Source: Melitaea cinxia (lineage: Eukaryota > Arthropoda > Insecta > Lepidoptera > Nymphalidae). Taken from it: a stretch of DNA of 64,000 nt. The stretch's first letter is position 1. Each line of letters opens with the position of its first letter. Made by a program: the position numbers and the translations under genes. Shown one piece after another: positions 25,455 to 35,854 of the stretch. Where the stretch lies: positions 1,364,001 to 1,428,000 of the forward strand of contig NC_059407.1 in assembly GCF_905220565.1 (NCBI RefSeq), written 5' to 3'. The notes below the pieces were generated by a model, which was not told the origin of the DNA, ran no database searches, and saw only the letters and a program-made list of their open reading frames with translations.

Positions 25455-25940
25455 CAATTCTTCTCTGCAGAACCTACATTCCGAATCGGTGGTAGCTTCA
25501 CTTTTACAAATAATAAACACAATAAAAAATGTTTAGTATTCCTAATGTGCAGGTTACACATTAAAATAAAATCGTACAAATTAAAAATAGCATGGTGTCG
25601 TCTCCTGTTAAAGATTTTAATTGTAATATGAAACTTTGAATAGTTACGAGTTTCTGTAAAAAACTCACTATAGACGGCGCCACGGTCGCTTAGACCGAAT
25701 ATAAAATCATCATATCAGAAATTTCAATCTAGCGGGTACATCGTTCCATAGCTTAATTGACTAGAGGACCGACACGGTCAGTCGAAAATGCAGGTTCGAT
25801 CCCCGGAACGCTCAATTTTTGATATGATATTAAAAAATGCTTATAATAATAACTCTTAAAATTTTAATTTGTAAAATGACGATTCCAAAGTGCCTTTGAA
25901 GCCTATTTGAATAAAGTTATTTTTGGTTTGATTTGGCTTC
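25455..25940 (+). repeat. LINE-type 3' end interrupted by a later insertion
   Basis: 25455-25508 and 25853-25940 together match 17995-18140 ('tctctgcagaa', 'ggtagcttcacttttac', then 'aaaatgacgattc' and 'gaataaagtta'). The 25517-25844 segment is foreign to it. 'aataataa' is present on both sides (25509-25516 and 25845-25852), consistent with an 8-bp target duplication. The 61- to 89-codon frames here are not genes. Confidence 0.7.
25742..25811 (+). other. tRNA-like sequence (tRNA-derived promoter or tRNA pseudogene)
   Basis: Box A 'tagcttaattg' (25749-25759) fits the consensus exactly and box B 'ggttcgatccc' is at about 25793-25803. The ends 'cgttcc' and 'ggaacg' can pair as an acceptor stem. 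The T stem and anticodon arm do not pair properly, so this is not a functional tRNA. It lies inside the inserted segment above. Confidence 0.65.
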
Positions 25941-26039
25941 ATAATGTTGATATCGATTTCATTAATGGGAGTATCCCTACCATAAAAATGGCAATTTTTG
26001 ATGTATAATGGAATCTGTGCATACTAGTAACTAGTCTTG

Positions 26040-26271
26040 TCTAGTGGCGAAAAGGCTAGCCTGTCGCTAGAGGGATGTTGCAGCAGCTGTGTGCTGTTGC
26101 CTGCAGATCCGGGACTCTCCAATTAAAGCGGCTGAAGGCTCCCGCAGGGGTTTGGTCGGTATTGCACCCCCAAGTGCTGAAGCCGACATACAGTCTAGGA
26201 CTGCCTACTCGGGCGTCCTGGATATCACCCGTAAATGGGTTCCCCTGCGATACCAAAAAAAAAAATGTTTT
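26040..26271 (+). repeat. GC-rich retroposon-like sequence ending in an A-tract
   Basis: GC-rich relative to the window, with a box A-like 'tggcgaaaagg' near its start and a run of A at the end ('gcgataccaaaaaaaaaa'). Frames occur on both strands and in two + frames without a domain. It is probably a non-LTR-derived element; only one copy is seen here. Confidence 0.55.
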
Positions 26272-26452
26272 TAGAAATAATCCGCGTTGTTGTATCTTTT
26301 TTAGTATCAATATGTGTTAGCTTATTGCAGCCTTTTAGTTTTTAAATATTTATCAGTTATAGTTATTATAAGCTGTAAGCTTTCCAAATAAAATAAAATG
26401 AATAAAAATCATCTAATCTGTAGAGAGGTCTATCAAGTATAATAAATTCTTC

Positions 26453-26610
26453 GACGACGTATCGGCACAGCGGTCACAGCACCCGCACATGACGAACATT
26501 TGTATTGGCCATGTAGGTGCTTATTGTGGTCTGGGCCCTAGTATTGTGTGTGTTTCCGAACCCCGACACAGGAGAAAATGCTAATGGGGCATTGAGTGTG
26601 AAGCGTTTAT
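26453..26610 (+). repeat. SINE family A2
   Basis: Head 'atcggcacagcggtcacagc', then 'catttgtattggccatgtag' and the A2-specific 'ccgaaccccgacacaggaga', ending in a TTTA-like run. It lies 250 bp upstream of the knirps-family exon. Confidence 0.75.
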
Positions 26611-26840
26611 TTATTTATTATTATTTTATTCTTTTATTCAGAATCTAGGCTTTGCATCGAACAGATAAAATTTTCCACAAATATATTTACGAATTTTGAA
26701 ATTGTTAAAAAAACTGGGTTTTATAAAGTTTCAATACATATTTATTGAAGATAAATGATTTGAGTGTGTGTAATAACAAAAAGTTTACACTAAAATAATA
26801 TTAATCAAAATTTGTTTGTCCATAGGAAAATGAAAGAAAT

Positions 26841-26856
26841 TTAATTTTTTTTTCAG
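26841..26856 (+). other. Splice acceptor (polypyrimidine tract plus CAG) of the knirps-family exon
   Basis: A run of T residues ends in CAG immediately before the ATG of the zinc-finger exon. It implies at least one upstream, probably non-coding, exon. A less likely alternative is that the reading frame enters from an upstream coding exon. Confidence 0.8.
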
Positions 26857-26934
26857 ATGAATCAACAGTGTAAAGTCTGCGGGGAGCCGGCAGCTGGATT
26901 CCACTTTGGTGCTTTTACGTGCGAAGGATGCAAG
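26857..26934 (+). CDS. First coding exon of a knirps-family nuclear receptor (zinc finger I)
   Basis: The 26 codons encode the first Cys4 zinc finger of a nuclear-receptor DNA-binding domain. Zinc ligands are C5, C8, C22 and C25, and the finger includes GEPAAGFHFGAF and the P-box start CEGCK. This combination and the N-terminal MNQ are characteristic of the insect knirps / knirps-related / eagle (NR0A) group. These nuclear DNA-binding transcription factors have no ligand-binding domain; in Drosophila they act in segmentation, tracheal and neural patterning. The exon starts exactly after a T-rich tract and CAG (26841-26856) and stops after a complete AAG codon at a GT donor, so it is an internal-type exon with a phase-0 3' boundary. 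The ATG directly after the acceptor is probably the start codon, with 5' UTR upstream. Which paralogue it is cannot be decided from this exon, so no symbol is given. The second finger and the C-terminal region lie in later exons that I cannot find in the window. Confidence 0.93.
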
Positions 26935-29344
26935 GTAACAATCATTAACATATAATTCTATATAATCAATTACTTTTTATATATAACGAAATCGTATTAT
27001 TAAAAATCTAAAACAAAAATAAATGAGACGAATATTATGAATTTTGAAAAATAACAAATTTTTTAAGCTTAGTACAATTTTAAAAATAAAAATAGTGATT
27101 TGGAAACGGCATTAATCTTTATAATAATAAAATAACAACAAAATACGATGTTAAATTATGCCAAAAAAAAAAAAAAAATTGGCGCTGACATTTCTGCTAC
27201 CAATTTATATTGCGTTTGTTAGTTTTATTTTTTATTTGTAAGTATAAAATTAATACGACTGGTATCGTTTATCTAGGTATTTAAATAAATAATTAAATAA
27301 TTCTTTATTTTCTCGTCAATATTGAACAACTTTTCAATATAAACTTCACGTCACTTAATAAAAAAATGTAGCATTAGTAACTCTTAAGAGGACAACAAAA
27401 AAAGTTTGAATTGAACCTTTTTAGGTATTTTCAATGTCTATAAAGAGATAAGTTATTATTAGACGGCTTGTCTGTCTTCCTTACGAATAAAAACTGGATT
27501 TATGCCAATGTTCGTCTGCTGCTAGCATATTGCCATTCAAGTGTCAATCCTAGGATTCAAATGGCGGTCTAGACATGTTTTAAGACCTACTTCCAGGTCC
27601 ACCGCGTTTTATAACTATAAAAAGGTGTTAAATATTTGTATGTATGTGGCAAGTTCTTGACATAATTTATCAATCTACTTTTATGTGATAGGAACGTATG
27701 ACGAGATTGAGGGAAATCGTTACTTATGGAGTTCGTCAAATTAAGCGATGTCATTGCGACTGACGTGTCCGCGACAAAGTGTCTTTAGTGATCGCAAACG
27801 CGTTCTATGATTCAAAATGTATAGAAATGGCATAAATAATTAATAAGTCACTTTCTTTGAAAGTTTTTTTTTTTTTTCATAGTGACAAATGAATGCCTAC
27901 ATTTATATACGTTTTTAGGCCATAAGTTTACGAAGTTTTGTTCGACTGATCAATTTAAATATCGTAACTATATATCGTATATAAACTAAATGCCTTCTTT
28001 TAGAGCATTTATATACGCAATTTATATAAGTATTTATATAACCAATGAAATTGTGGAGTGAAAATTAAGCATGGACAGGAATTGAAGCAGGTCCCAGTAA
28101 AGCGGTTTACGAGTATGTAGCAAATACATATATGGCTTAAAATTATATATACAATAAAGATACGTATTCGTTATTATGGTTTGGGTGTGACATTTCTCAA
28201 CGGGTCCCTTTTGGCTTGACGTCTTTTTGTGGAGTGCATTTAAGAAATTATTTTAATTGTCCGATTACTGTATTGTATGTTTTATTTTTTATCGATAATT
28301 AAATCTTGTAATGAGAAATATTTTACTGTAATTTATGTTACATAATATATTTCTCTTGTTTACTGTTATGCTGTATGAAGCGTCTTTGTCGATTTTCCTT
28401 GCATTGAGTTTCAGTAATTGAATTTTTTAGTGAGTTCTAAGAGATCATTTTTGGGTAACTTTTGTGACCTAAATATTATTTAAAAAAGGCAGTAAAGAAT
28501 GTTAATAGCACAAAAATTATAAATTTTATCGAACTTGAAATTATTCAACACATATTAGTACAGATATTGACTGCTGAAATGATCTTCAATTTTTATGATA
28601 TTTGAGTATCTATGAGAAAAATTATTTTTATCAAAGTTTTTTTTTTATTTTATTTTATCAAAGATACTTACGTGTCTATTATTTTTAGTAACAACATTAT
28701 TATAACACACAGGTACATCACAGAAATTAAAGAATGGTAACTGGTTTCGAACAAGAAGTGTGCTAGATCTATAAATTATTATCAAATTTATTACTGGACA
28801 CAAGTAATGTTGTATGATTAATGATCACGAAGGGTGTTATTGCGTGTCGAGATAGCAATAGCAACTGGTGCCATTAAAATTTCAATAATAGAAACTGTCT
28901 TAATAAGATCGATTGCAATGACGTTTGACAATTTAATCACGTAATTTAGTTTTTGTCTGTTAGAAGCTTGGGTATTGTTATTTTTTTTTATTTCTAGTTT
29001 AAATTTAATAGGGCATTTTAAAAATAGATTTCTACAGATTTGACGTTCTTTTATCAGAAGTATCCTTTAGTTAATTTGTAGGAATACAAATTTGGTAACC
29101 ATTGTATCTGTAACCGCGAATTACATTATGTAAGTATAAAAAAAAATGGAAGCAGGTTGTAATAATTGTAAGTATAGAGGTTTTGCTGAGACCTAAGAAT
29201 CTTACTTAAAACGTAAATTAGGTTTCTTTTTGATACATTACTTGGAGTTTACTTACTTTAGAAATAATTACAGTAAAATCGTAACGAAGCTATTTTGTAA
29301 ATGTAAGTATTTTCTTATTAATAATTAAATAATATTATTATATG
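26935..29344 (+). other. Splice donor and start of the long intron of the knirps-family gene
   Basis: The donor is AAG|GTAACA. Scanning to the right edge for the expected continuation (Ser-Phe-Phe-Gly-Arg and the second Cys4 finger) found nothing convincing, so the intron probably spans more than 37 kb. This first part is AT-rich with A and T runs and scattered short-period sequence. I see no exon or clear repeat copy in it. Confidence 0.6.
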
Positions 29345-29530
29345 AATATCGATATCGAAGCGACACTTTACCACATTACTCAAGATCAAGGCGGCGGCAA
29401 ATTGTCGACGGTGCGCAATTTGCTACCCCGAATCAATCTGCCAAGTTTTTGTCTCGATAATGTCGCGATTCAATTTTCTGTTAAGTGCGCCTCTGTACCG
29501 CCCCTTTAGCTGTTTTGCGCTAACGGATCG
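29345..29530. other. GC-rich single-copy island in the intron
   Basis: Contains a compact inverted motif 'caaattg...caatttg' (about 29398-29422), 'taccgcccctttagc', and an overall composition unlike the surroundings. It has no significant open frame and no repeat match in the window. It is a candidate intronic regulatory element of the knirps-family gene. Confidence 0.4.
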
Positions 29531-29834
29531 GTACTTACTAAACATTATGAGATAAATTGTACCTTCATTTATATTATATTTTAATTTTTATTTATTACGT
29601 TTAATAGTTCGACTGTATGATTAAGAATTAGTTATGTTTCTGTAAAATGTAATTAATGTGAACGAATCAATATTTCATTCTTTACACAAAAAAAAAATGA
29701 AATTTCGGGTAAATATTGGATACTAATTATTCGGTGCAGAATAATATTGTTTTGTAATTATGAAATTTTGATATTTGTTCGACATTTTGATGCTTACTAC
29801 TTTACACTTTAATTGTATTATTATTCTTATAGTA

Positions 29835-29960
29835 CGATTCATCCTGTAATATCCTACTGCTAGAAGGCCTTTTTCTAAATGTAGCTGGATCGCAGCTTAA
29901 TACAACACGGTGCTCTACGGCAAGTTGGCAGATATACTCCTTATTAAGAGTAACGATCGA
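29835..29960 (-). repeat. SINE family A fragment, diverged
   Basis: The 3' portion in reverse: 'cgattcatcctgtaatatcc', 'gcttaata.aacacggtgctc', then 'agagtaacgatcgat'. The rest is lost. Confidence 0.7.
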
Positions 29961-30041
29961 TAAGTAAACACGAAAGTTCTGCCACATTTTGTTAAGACAA
30001 ACAGTTCAAACATCAACACATTTTGACACTTATATATTTAA

Positions 30042-31190
30042 ACTAGCTGTGCCCGCGGCTTCGACCGCTTTGAAATCAGTGTGTCACAACGTTTTCCCGG
30101 CAAACTTTTAGTGAAACTCTCATCAAAATCGGCTTAGCCGTTCCGTAAACTTTCCTCTTGAACCGCATGAAAATCCGTTCAGTACATTTTGAGGGAATCG
30201 ATCACATACACTTTCACATACAACATACTACTGTTGCCCGCGACTACATCCGCGTGGTTATGAAGATATGCATTACTATTAAGATGTTTAACGCAATTTT
30301 TTTTTATTTAAGTCACTTGAAATGCTTATTACACTGAGTAACTTTTCAAAAGGCACAATTTAGTATAATTTAATAGTTGTTTTTATAAAACCTCTCTATA
30401 CACCACATTCTTAGTTTTATTTTCAGGCTGCAGTATAAATAACCTATCAGGCGAACTTATAGCTGCTGTATATGTTTCATACAAACTATCAACCCCAATT
30501 AAACACCCTTAGCGGTGGAATATCGCAAAATCCTTAGCGGACGTCTACTAACTATAATCTACCTCCCTGCCAAATTTCAGCTTTGTCCATCCTGGATGGA
30601 TGGACCCTCTAGCAGTTTTTGGGTTCTCGTGATGAGTGAGTCAGTAACCTTTCTCTTTTATATATAGAGTCTCTCTTAAATTTCAAGTCTCTTACTTCAA
30701 AAACATAGGACTTTCGTACAAAATTCCAACCCCCATTCAACCCCTTAGGGGTCGAGTTTCGTAAAATCCGTTCTTAGCGGCTGTTTACGACCTATAAGGA
30801 ACTTACCTGCCAAATGTCAAGTTTGTATCTGTTATAGTTTCGGAGATTTCGTGATGAATGAATCAACCTACCATCCCCCGTTTTAACCCCAAAAGGGAGT
30901 TGGTTTCTAAAGATACATTATTTGGACACCTCCTCATCATCTATAGAGCTTACATTTTAAATTTCAAATCTCTTACTTCAAAAACATAGGACTTTCATAC
31001 AAACTTTCAACCCTCGTTTTACCACTTTAGGGGCCGAGTTTCGTAAAACCCGTTCTTAGCGGATGTCTACGTCTTTTAAGAAGCCTACCTGCCAAATTTC
31101 AAGTTTATAGGTGTTATAGTTTCGAAGACCTCGTGATGTTTGATGATGATGAGTGACCTTTCGCTTTTATATATTATATAGATATAGATA
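30042..31190 (+). repeat. Long retroposon-like repeat with internal tandem units
   Basis: Starts 'aactagctgtgcccgcggct'. It then holds about three iterations of a 240-300 bp unit with 'aaaaacataggactttc', 'ggtcgagtttcgtaaaat', 'ccgttcttagcgg', 'cctgccaaat.tcaagtttg' and 'tgttatagtttcg.agac.tcgtgatg' (about 30450, 30690 and 30960). It ends in a 'tatagatatagata' run. A related head is at 57402. Confidence 0.75.
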
Positions 31191-31224
31191 TAGATACACG
31201 GTCGTCTGTTCCTATAGTAAGCAA

Positions 31225-31402
31225 ATAAATGATAGTATTACACGTAAAAGCCGACTGTTATATCTAAATAGATTTTAATAAATATACATAGAAATAATAA
31301 TAAAAACACATATTACACGCAGACTCAGGTGGGAATCAAACCCGCAACCTGCGTGACAGAAAGCAGGGCCAATACAAACTGCACCAACGGGCTAGTCAAC
31401 TA
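31225..31402 (-). repeat. SINE family J (different tRNA head)
   Basis: On the - strand it starts 'gcccgttggtgcagtttgta' and has box B in 'gcgggtttgattcccacc'. It then runs into an AT-rich tail with 'atgtgtttttattattattt'. This head is one I know as common in lepidopteran SINEs. Body and tail are short and decayed. Confidence 0.7.
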
Positions 31403-32969
31403 ATAAAATACAATAATATATTATACACAATTGTAAATAAATCACTAAGAAACAAAAACAAAACAGATTTAGTAATAAGCAAGATAAAAACTGAAAAGAC
31501 GTGCAACATTTTACATAGTGTACATACTGAAATATAGATATACTTATTACGTATATGAGTATAACAACCCAAGCCTACGGAATTACCAAATAGTTAAATT
31601 TTAGAGAATAAATTAATTTAATATTAATAAATCAATTTAAAACGTAACAATATTAACTCACACCCAACACCACATTATTAATAACAAATGACACGTAATA
31701 AGTCACTTTGGTTCCATCGTAAATATTATTTAAATTTCGTACATATTAAAAGTATGAAGGGCCAGCCATACTTGTTTTTTTTTTTAATATAATTTTAAGT
31801 CGTTTAATTAAAACCTCTTTGGTCAGTTTGTGTTAACTTGTCTAAAAAAAGGGTTCTTTTTTTAGCTCTCTTTCAACTTGTTTGGTTATTAAGTAATTAG
31901 GTGCACGTTTTCACACAGATCACGTTCATAATTAACATTCATCTTCGACGTACTATTTGTTTTATGACTTAGGACTGTAAATCATTCGTAAAGTGGAGAT
32001 GAGCGATGCTACTGAAATATATATTTTACAATGACTGTCAAAGTCAAGATAATTATTTTTAATGTTCGCATTGATCACAGATACATGTAAAAACTGATAT
32101 ACGTCAAGTTTTTGAATTATGTAATTTTTACCAAGAAGTTCTAGACAATGAAAAGACTACTAAATACAGTATTTAGTATAATAAATATTTTCAAAGCAAA
32201 CACTAAGACAAAACAAACAGTACATTATTTAACCTTAATTTATTTATCAGCATTCTTATTTATGTTCATTTCATTTCCCTAGTAATTAACGTCGTACGTT
32301 AAAAGTAACGCATCGTATCTCATTCGATATGAAATGACCCTTTTATATAAATCTCAGTAAGCTTGAATAGATGTTTAACATATTAAATTATTTTATTAAA
32401 ACACTATGTTAGCTCCACTGACAATGAGTGGGTTGAATATTTTGATAATTAATGGGAACCATACACGATTTTGGTGTCGCATTTTGTACCCAAAAGTTTA
32501 ATGCTGTTAGTGAAGAATATTTTTCTTTTACTGTACTTTGGACTAATCGTAAAAATCCGAAATCGTAACGCAGTCATACAGTGAATGGTATATTTTAGAG
32601 TCAAGTGTCATGTTTCATAAGGTGATAAAAATATAGATAGGCATGATTTTTTTAGAAATATTTTTTAATTAGTTATATTTAAAACTTCCACATAAAAAAT
32701 ACTATAATTTTGTATTTGATAAATGAACAGATAAATAATCTTCGTGATGTATAAGACCTTAAAAAATAAACAGTATTGGACAGGTACAAAATTAGCAATT
32801 ATATATATATTTTATTTTTTAGTGATGTTATGCTTGTTAGTTTATACGATTAATTAGATCAGTTAAAAATATTGCATTTTAGACTCTATGTAAAAGAAAG
32901 ATTGAGTTGAAATAATGCTTATATAATCTGTCCGGTTTCATTTAAAACCCATTAGCTACAACTTATACC
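31403..32969. other. AT-rich intron sequence
   Basis: No exon or repeat family recognised. Confidence 0.45.
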
Positions 32970-33095
32970 CCTATTTGAAACAAAAAATCGCAACATATGG
33001 GTTTTCTTATTTATAGCATTTGAAGGCAGTTCTGTCAATTGATAAAAATTAACTGGGTTGTTCCGAATTTAAACCATTGATTACGGTTAATATTT
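32970..33095 (+). repeat. Direct repeat K, copy 1
   Basis: 'tatttgaaacaaaaaatcgc', 'atgggttttcttatttatag' and 'gggttgttc' recur at 33683-33805 in the same order and orientation, with perhaps 75-80% identity. This is either an old local duplication or two insertions of one element. Confidence 0.65.
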
Positions 33096-33682
33096 TGAAA
33101 CTCATATGATTTAAATGAAACTGGTAAGAACATCTAGCATATGTTCATTTTATTTCAAAAAACTTAAGATTAAAAGATAAGAAAAAGCAATCAACACTTA
33201 AACGCCTGTGATAACATCTGTATGTGCAAAAGTTCAAAAATTTGATTGACGTTGGCGATAAAAAAATACGACCATATTGCTTAAAATGAGACGAAACTAC
33301 ACTTCTATTAGAATACTAAGTCTGTTTTGCTTGTTTGTTTATATCAAAATTTATCGAGCCGATTTTGATGAAATTTTTTAAAAAATAATTATAGTATTTT
33401 TTTTTTAATTATACACATAATCAAGTTATAAAAACCTAATTTTAATTCTGAACGTCAAATTAAAAGAAATCATTCGTTCTGGTCATTGACTTGTTTAAAA
33501 ATTTGTACCTCAATTCGAACGTGTGAATATGGAGATAAACATACAAACAATATTACGAAATAAGTCTAAGATGCTCCTCTCCATGACCTTTTGAGAGATC
33601 GAGGTTTGAAATATAATGATTTGTTAGATTTTTTATTTATTTTTTCACAGATTAAATCTCTTGAATAAACTGCAACAAAACC

Positions 33683-33805
33683 TATCGCACTATTTGAAAT
33701 AAATAATCGAAACGTATGGGTTTTCTTCTTTATAGCTTTTGAAAGCAGTTTTATCAATGAAAAGAATCACAGGGTTGTTCAGGATTCAAGCCACATTAAG
33801 GGTAA
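33683..33805 (+). repeat. Direct repeat K, copy 2
   Basis: Partner of 32970-33095. The 63-codon - frame overlapping it (33566-33757) has no recognisable domain. Confidence 0.65.
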
Positions 33806-33840
33806 TGTGTATTAAATAAACCTAAACTACTTTGTATACG

Positions 33841-34112
33841 CTTCAGCCTGTAATACCCCACTGCTGGGCATAGGCCTCTTTGCTCATGTCAGATGAAAGA
33901 TCAGAGCTTAATCCACCACGCTGCTCCGACGCTGGACCGACAGCTTAACGTGCTTTCTGAGGTACGGTGAGGAGACACATAAGGATTAACAATCAGACCG
34001 GAAATAAATATTTTTATAAACACAAATATCCACTTCAAGCGGGAATCGAACCCGCGACCGTCGGGTTTAGGCGCCGTCGATTCGGCACTCGCACAAGAGC
34101 GGTCGTCGTACT
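33841..34112 (-). repeat. SINE family A3 (A-type 3' end, different tRNA head)
   Basis: The 3' end is that of family A ('cgcttcagcctgtaatac'). On the - strand the head contains 'cgcgggttcgattcccgctt', and the central part differs ('ccggtctgattgttaatcct'). The same central part recurs at 44625-44790. Confidence 0.75.
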
Positions 34113-34760
34113 ACTTAATACGTACTTTGTAACTACTTTGTATATTAAATTAATATGAATCCAATTACAATTAATGCAAAAAAAACACGCTATAATTCGT
34201 CTTACAAATCTAATTTATACATCCTGAACATTAGCAATACTTCAAGAAGAATTTAAAGTAATGACTCTTATTGAAATACCTTCAATCTCATACAAATTAA
34301 GTTTCTTACCAAAGCATTGACATTTTATGTTTCAAAAAAAAAGTTAATTAAATTCGAAGCACTGACTAATATTATATTTGAAGTTCAGGACCATCTCACT
34401 TGTATTGTATTAAAAACCGAATTATTTTACATACAAAATGCCAATGAATTTTCAATACGAGACATAAATTATTCATACAGTGTAGTCACATTATACGCCA
34501 TTATATCGACAGGATTTTTATTATTGCAATATGCTCATAACGTAAAAAAATAAATAATTAAACGGCACTAAATTAAGCGGTGCTTAAAATAAATTGTTTC
34601 TTCCTAAGACATAAATTGGAGCTAAACTGTTTGTATTTATTATCAGGTTTTACGTGACGTCGTGTCTGACAAATTGTTATACTCGTAATTATTTTAGGCT
34701 ATAATACTTCAAGCAAGATTGGGAGGAAAGTAACAACAACGAAATATAATAACTGAAAAT
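34113..34760. other. AT-rich intron sequence
   Basis: A 78-codon + frame (34317-34553) has no recognisable motif and ends at a TAA in an AT-rich run. Probably chance. Confidence 0.4.
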
Positions 34761-35074
34761 AACTGAGGTAGGGCACAGAACTGAGGTAGGGTACAGCAGG
34801 AATTTCCTGCTCAAAATATGGAGCAGCCCGACTGGGGCCTGGGGACTAGTACCTCGACCTTACAGAAGATCACAGCTAAATAATACTGTTTTCAAGCAGT
34901 ATTGTGTTCCTGTTGGTGAGTAAGGTGACCAGAGCTCCTGGGGGGGATTGGGGATTTGGTCGGCAGCGCGCTTGCGATGCTTCTGGTGTTGCAGGCGTCT
35001 ATAAGCTACGTCAATCTCTTACCATCAATCAGATGAGCCGTACACTTGTTTGCCGACCTAGTGATATAAAAAAA
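34761..35074 (+). repeat. Family C, full length with doubled 5' end
   Basis: The start 'aactgaggtaggg.acag' occurs twice in tandem (34761 and 34780). Otherwise canonical to 'cgacctagtgatataaaa'. The 64-codon frame is repeat-derived. Confidence 0.92.
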
Positions 35075-35174
35075 TATATAAATATGTTTTATGTATAAAA
35101 TATCTTATACTCGTACAGTTGATGAAACTTTTAGAACCATACTGAAAGGTTTAATGGGATTAATCTTATCCGTT

Positions 35175-35497
35175 ACTAGCTGTGCCCGCGACTTCGTTGG
35201 CGAGGAATTTAACAAAAAAGTTATTGTTCAGTTCGAAAAGTTATAAAAAAATAAATTTCTAAAATAAAAGTAGCCTAATTTACTTCATATTACATCAGCA
35301 GAAGTCCCGTCGAAATTGGTTCAGCCGTTTCAAAAATTAGCCGGAACAAACAGGCAGACAGACAGATAGACAAAAATTGTAAAAAAAGGTTATTTTGGTA
35401 TAAGTACCGTGTATATTACATGTACCGTATACATTAAGTAAAAAACGGTTATTTTAATATTACAAACAAAAACTCCAATTTTCTTTATTTGTATAGA
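35175..35497 (+). repeat. Family D, near full length
   Basis: 'actagctgtgcccgcgactt' to 'ttctttatttgtatagat', with the (CAGA)n block at about 35350. It carries a local duplication of 'gtaccgtgtata' at about 35403-35432. Confidence 0.88.
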
Positions 35498-35697
35498 TGA
35501 GATCATAAAGTTGTAGCTTATATTCAGGACACTGGATACCTTAGTAAAATTTCGATATTGGTAGCTTTTTAATGACAGCAAAAAATTATACACACATTGA
35601 TAATTCAAAAATAGTAAAGGAGCTACTTCAATATAGTATATGTATATTACCATCCAGATAATATATGAAAGATGTAATCTGGATAAAGATTCTTAAT

Positions 35698-35774
35698 CAT
35701 CACCATCATCACTTCAGCCTATCACATAGGCATAGGCCTAAGTTCGCGCCAAAAATAGCGTGAACTTATGTGTT
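35698..35774 (-). repeat. Family B fragment
   Basis: Short reversed 3' end with (ATC)n: 'catcatcacttcagcctatc', then 'ataggccta.gttcgcgcca'. Confidence 0.75.
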
Positions 35775-35854
35775 AAGAAAACAGATTATATATTATTAAA
35801 GATGTAACTAATTTGTAAGTTAACAAAAGTTTGATGCATAATGCTTCATATATT

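Noticed and set aside
26056..26320. Overlapping 61-84 codon frames as genes
   Set aside because: They lie within a GC-rich sequence ending in an A run, on both strands and in two + frames, as expected for a retroposon.
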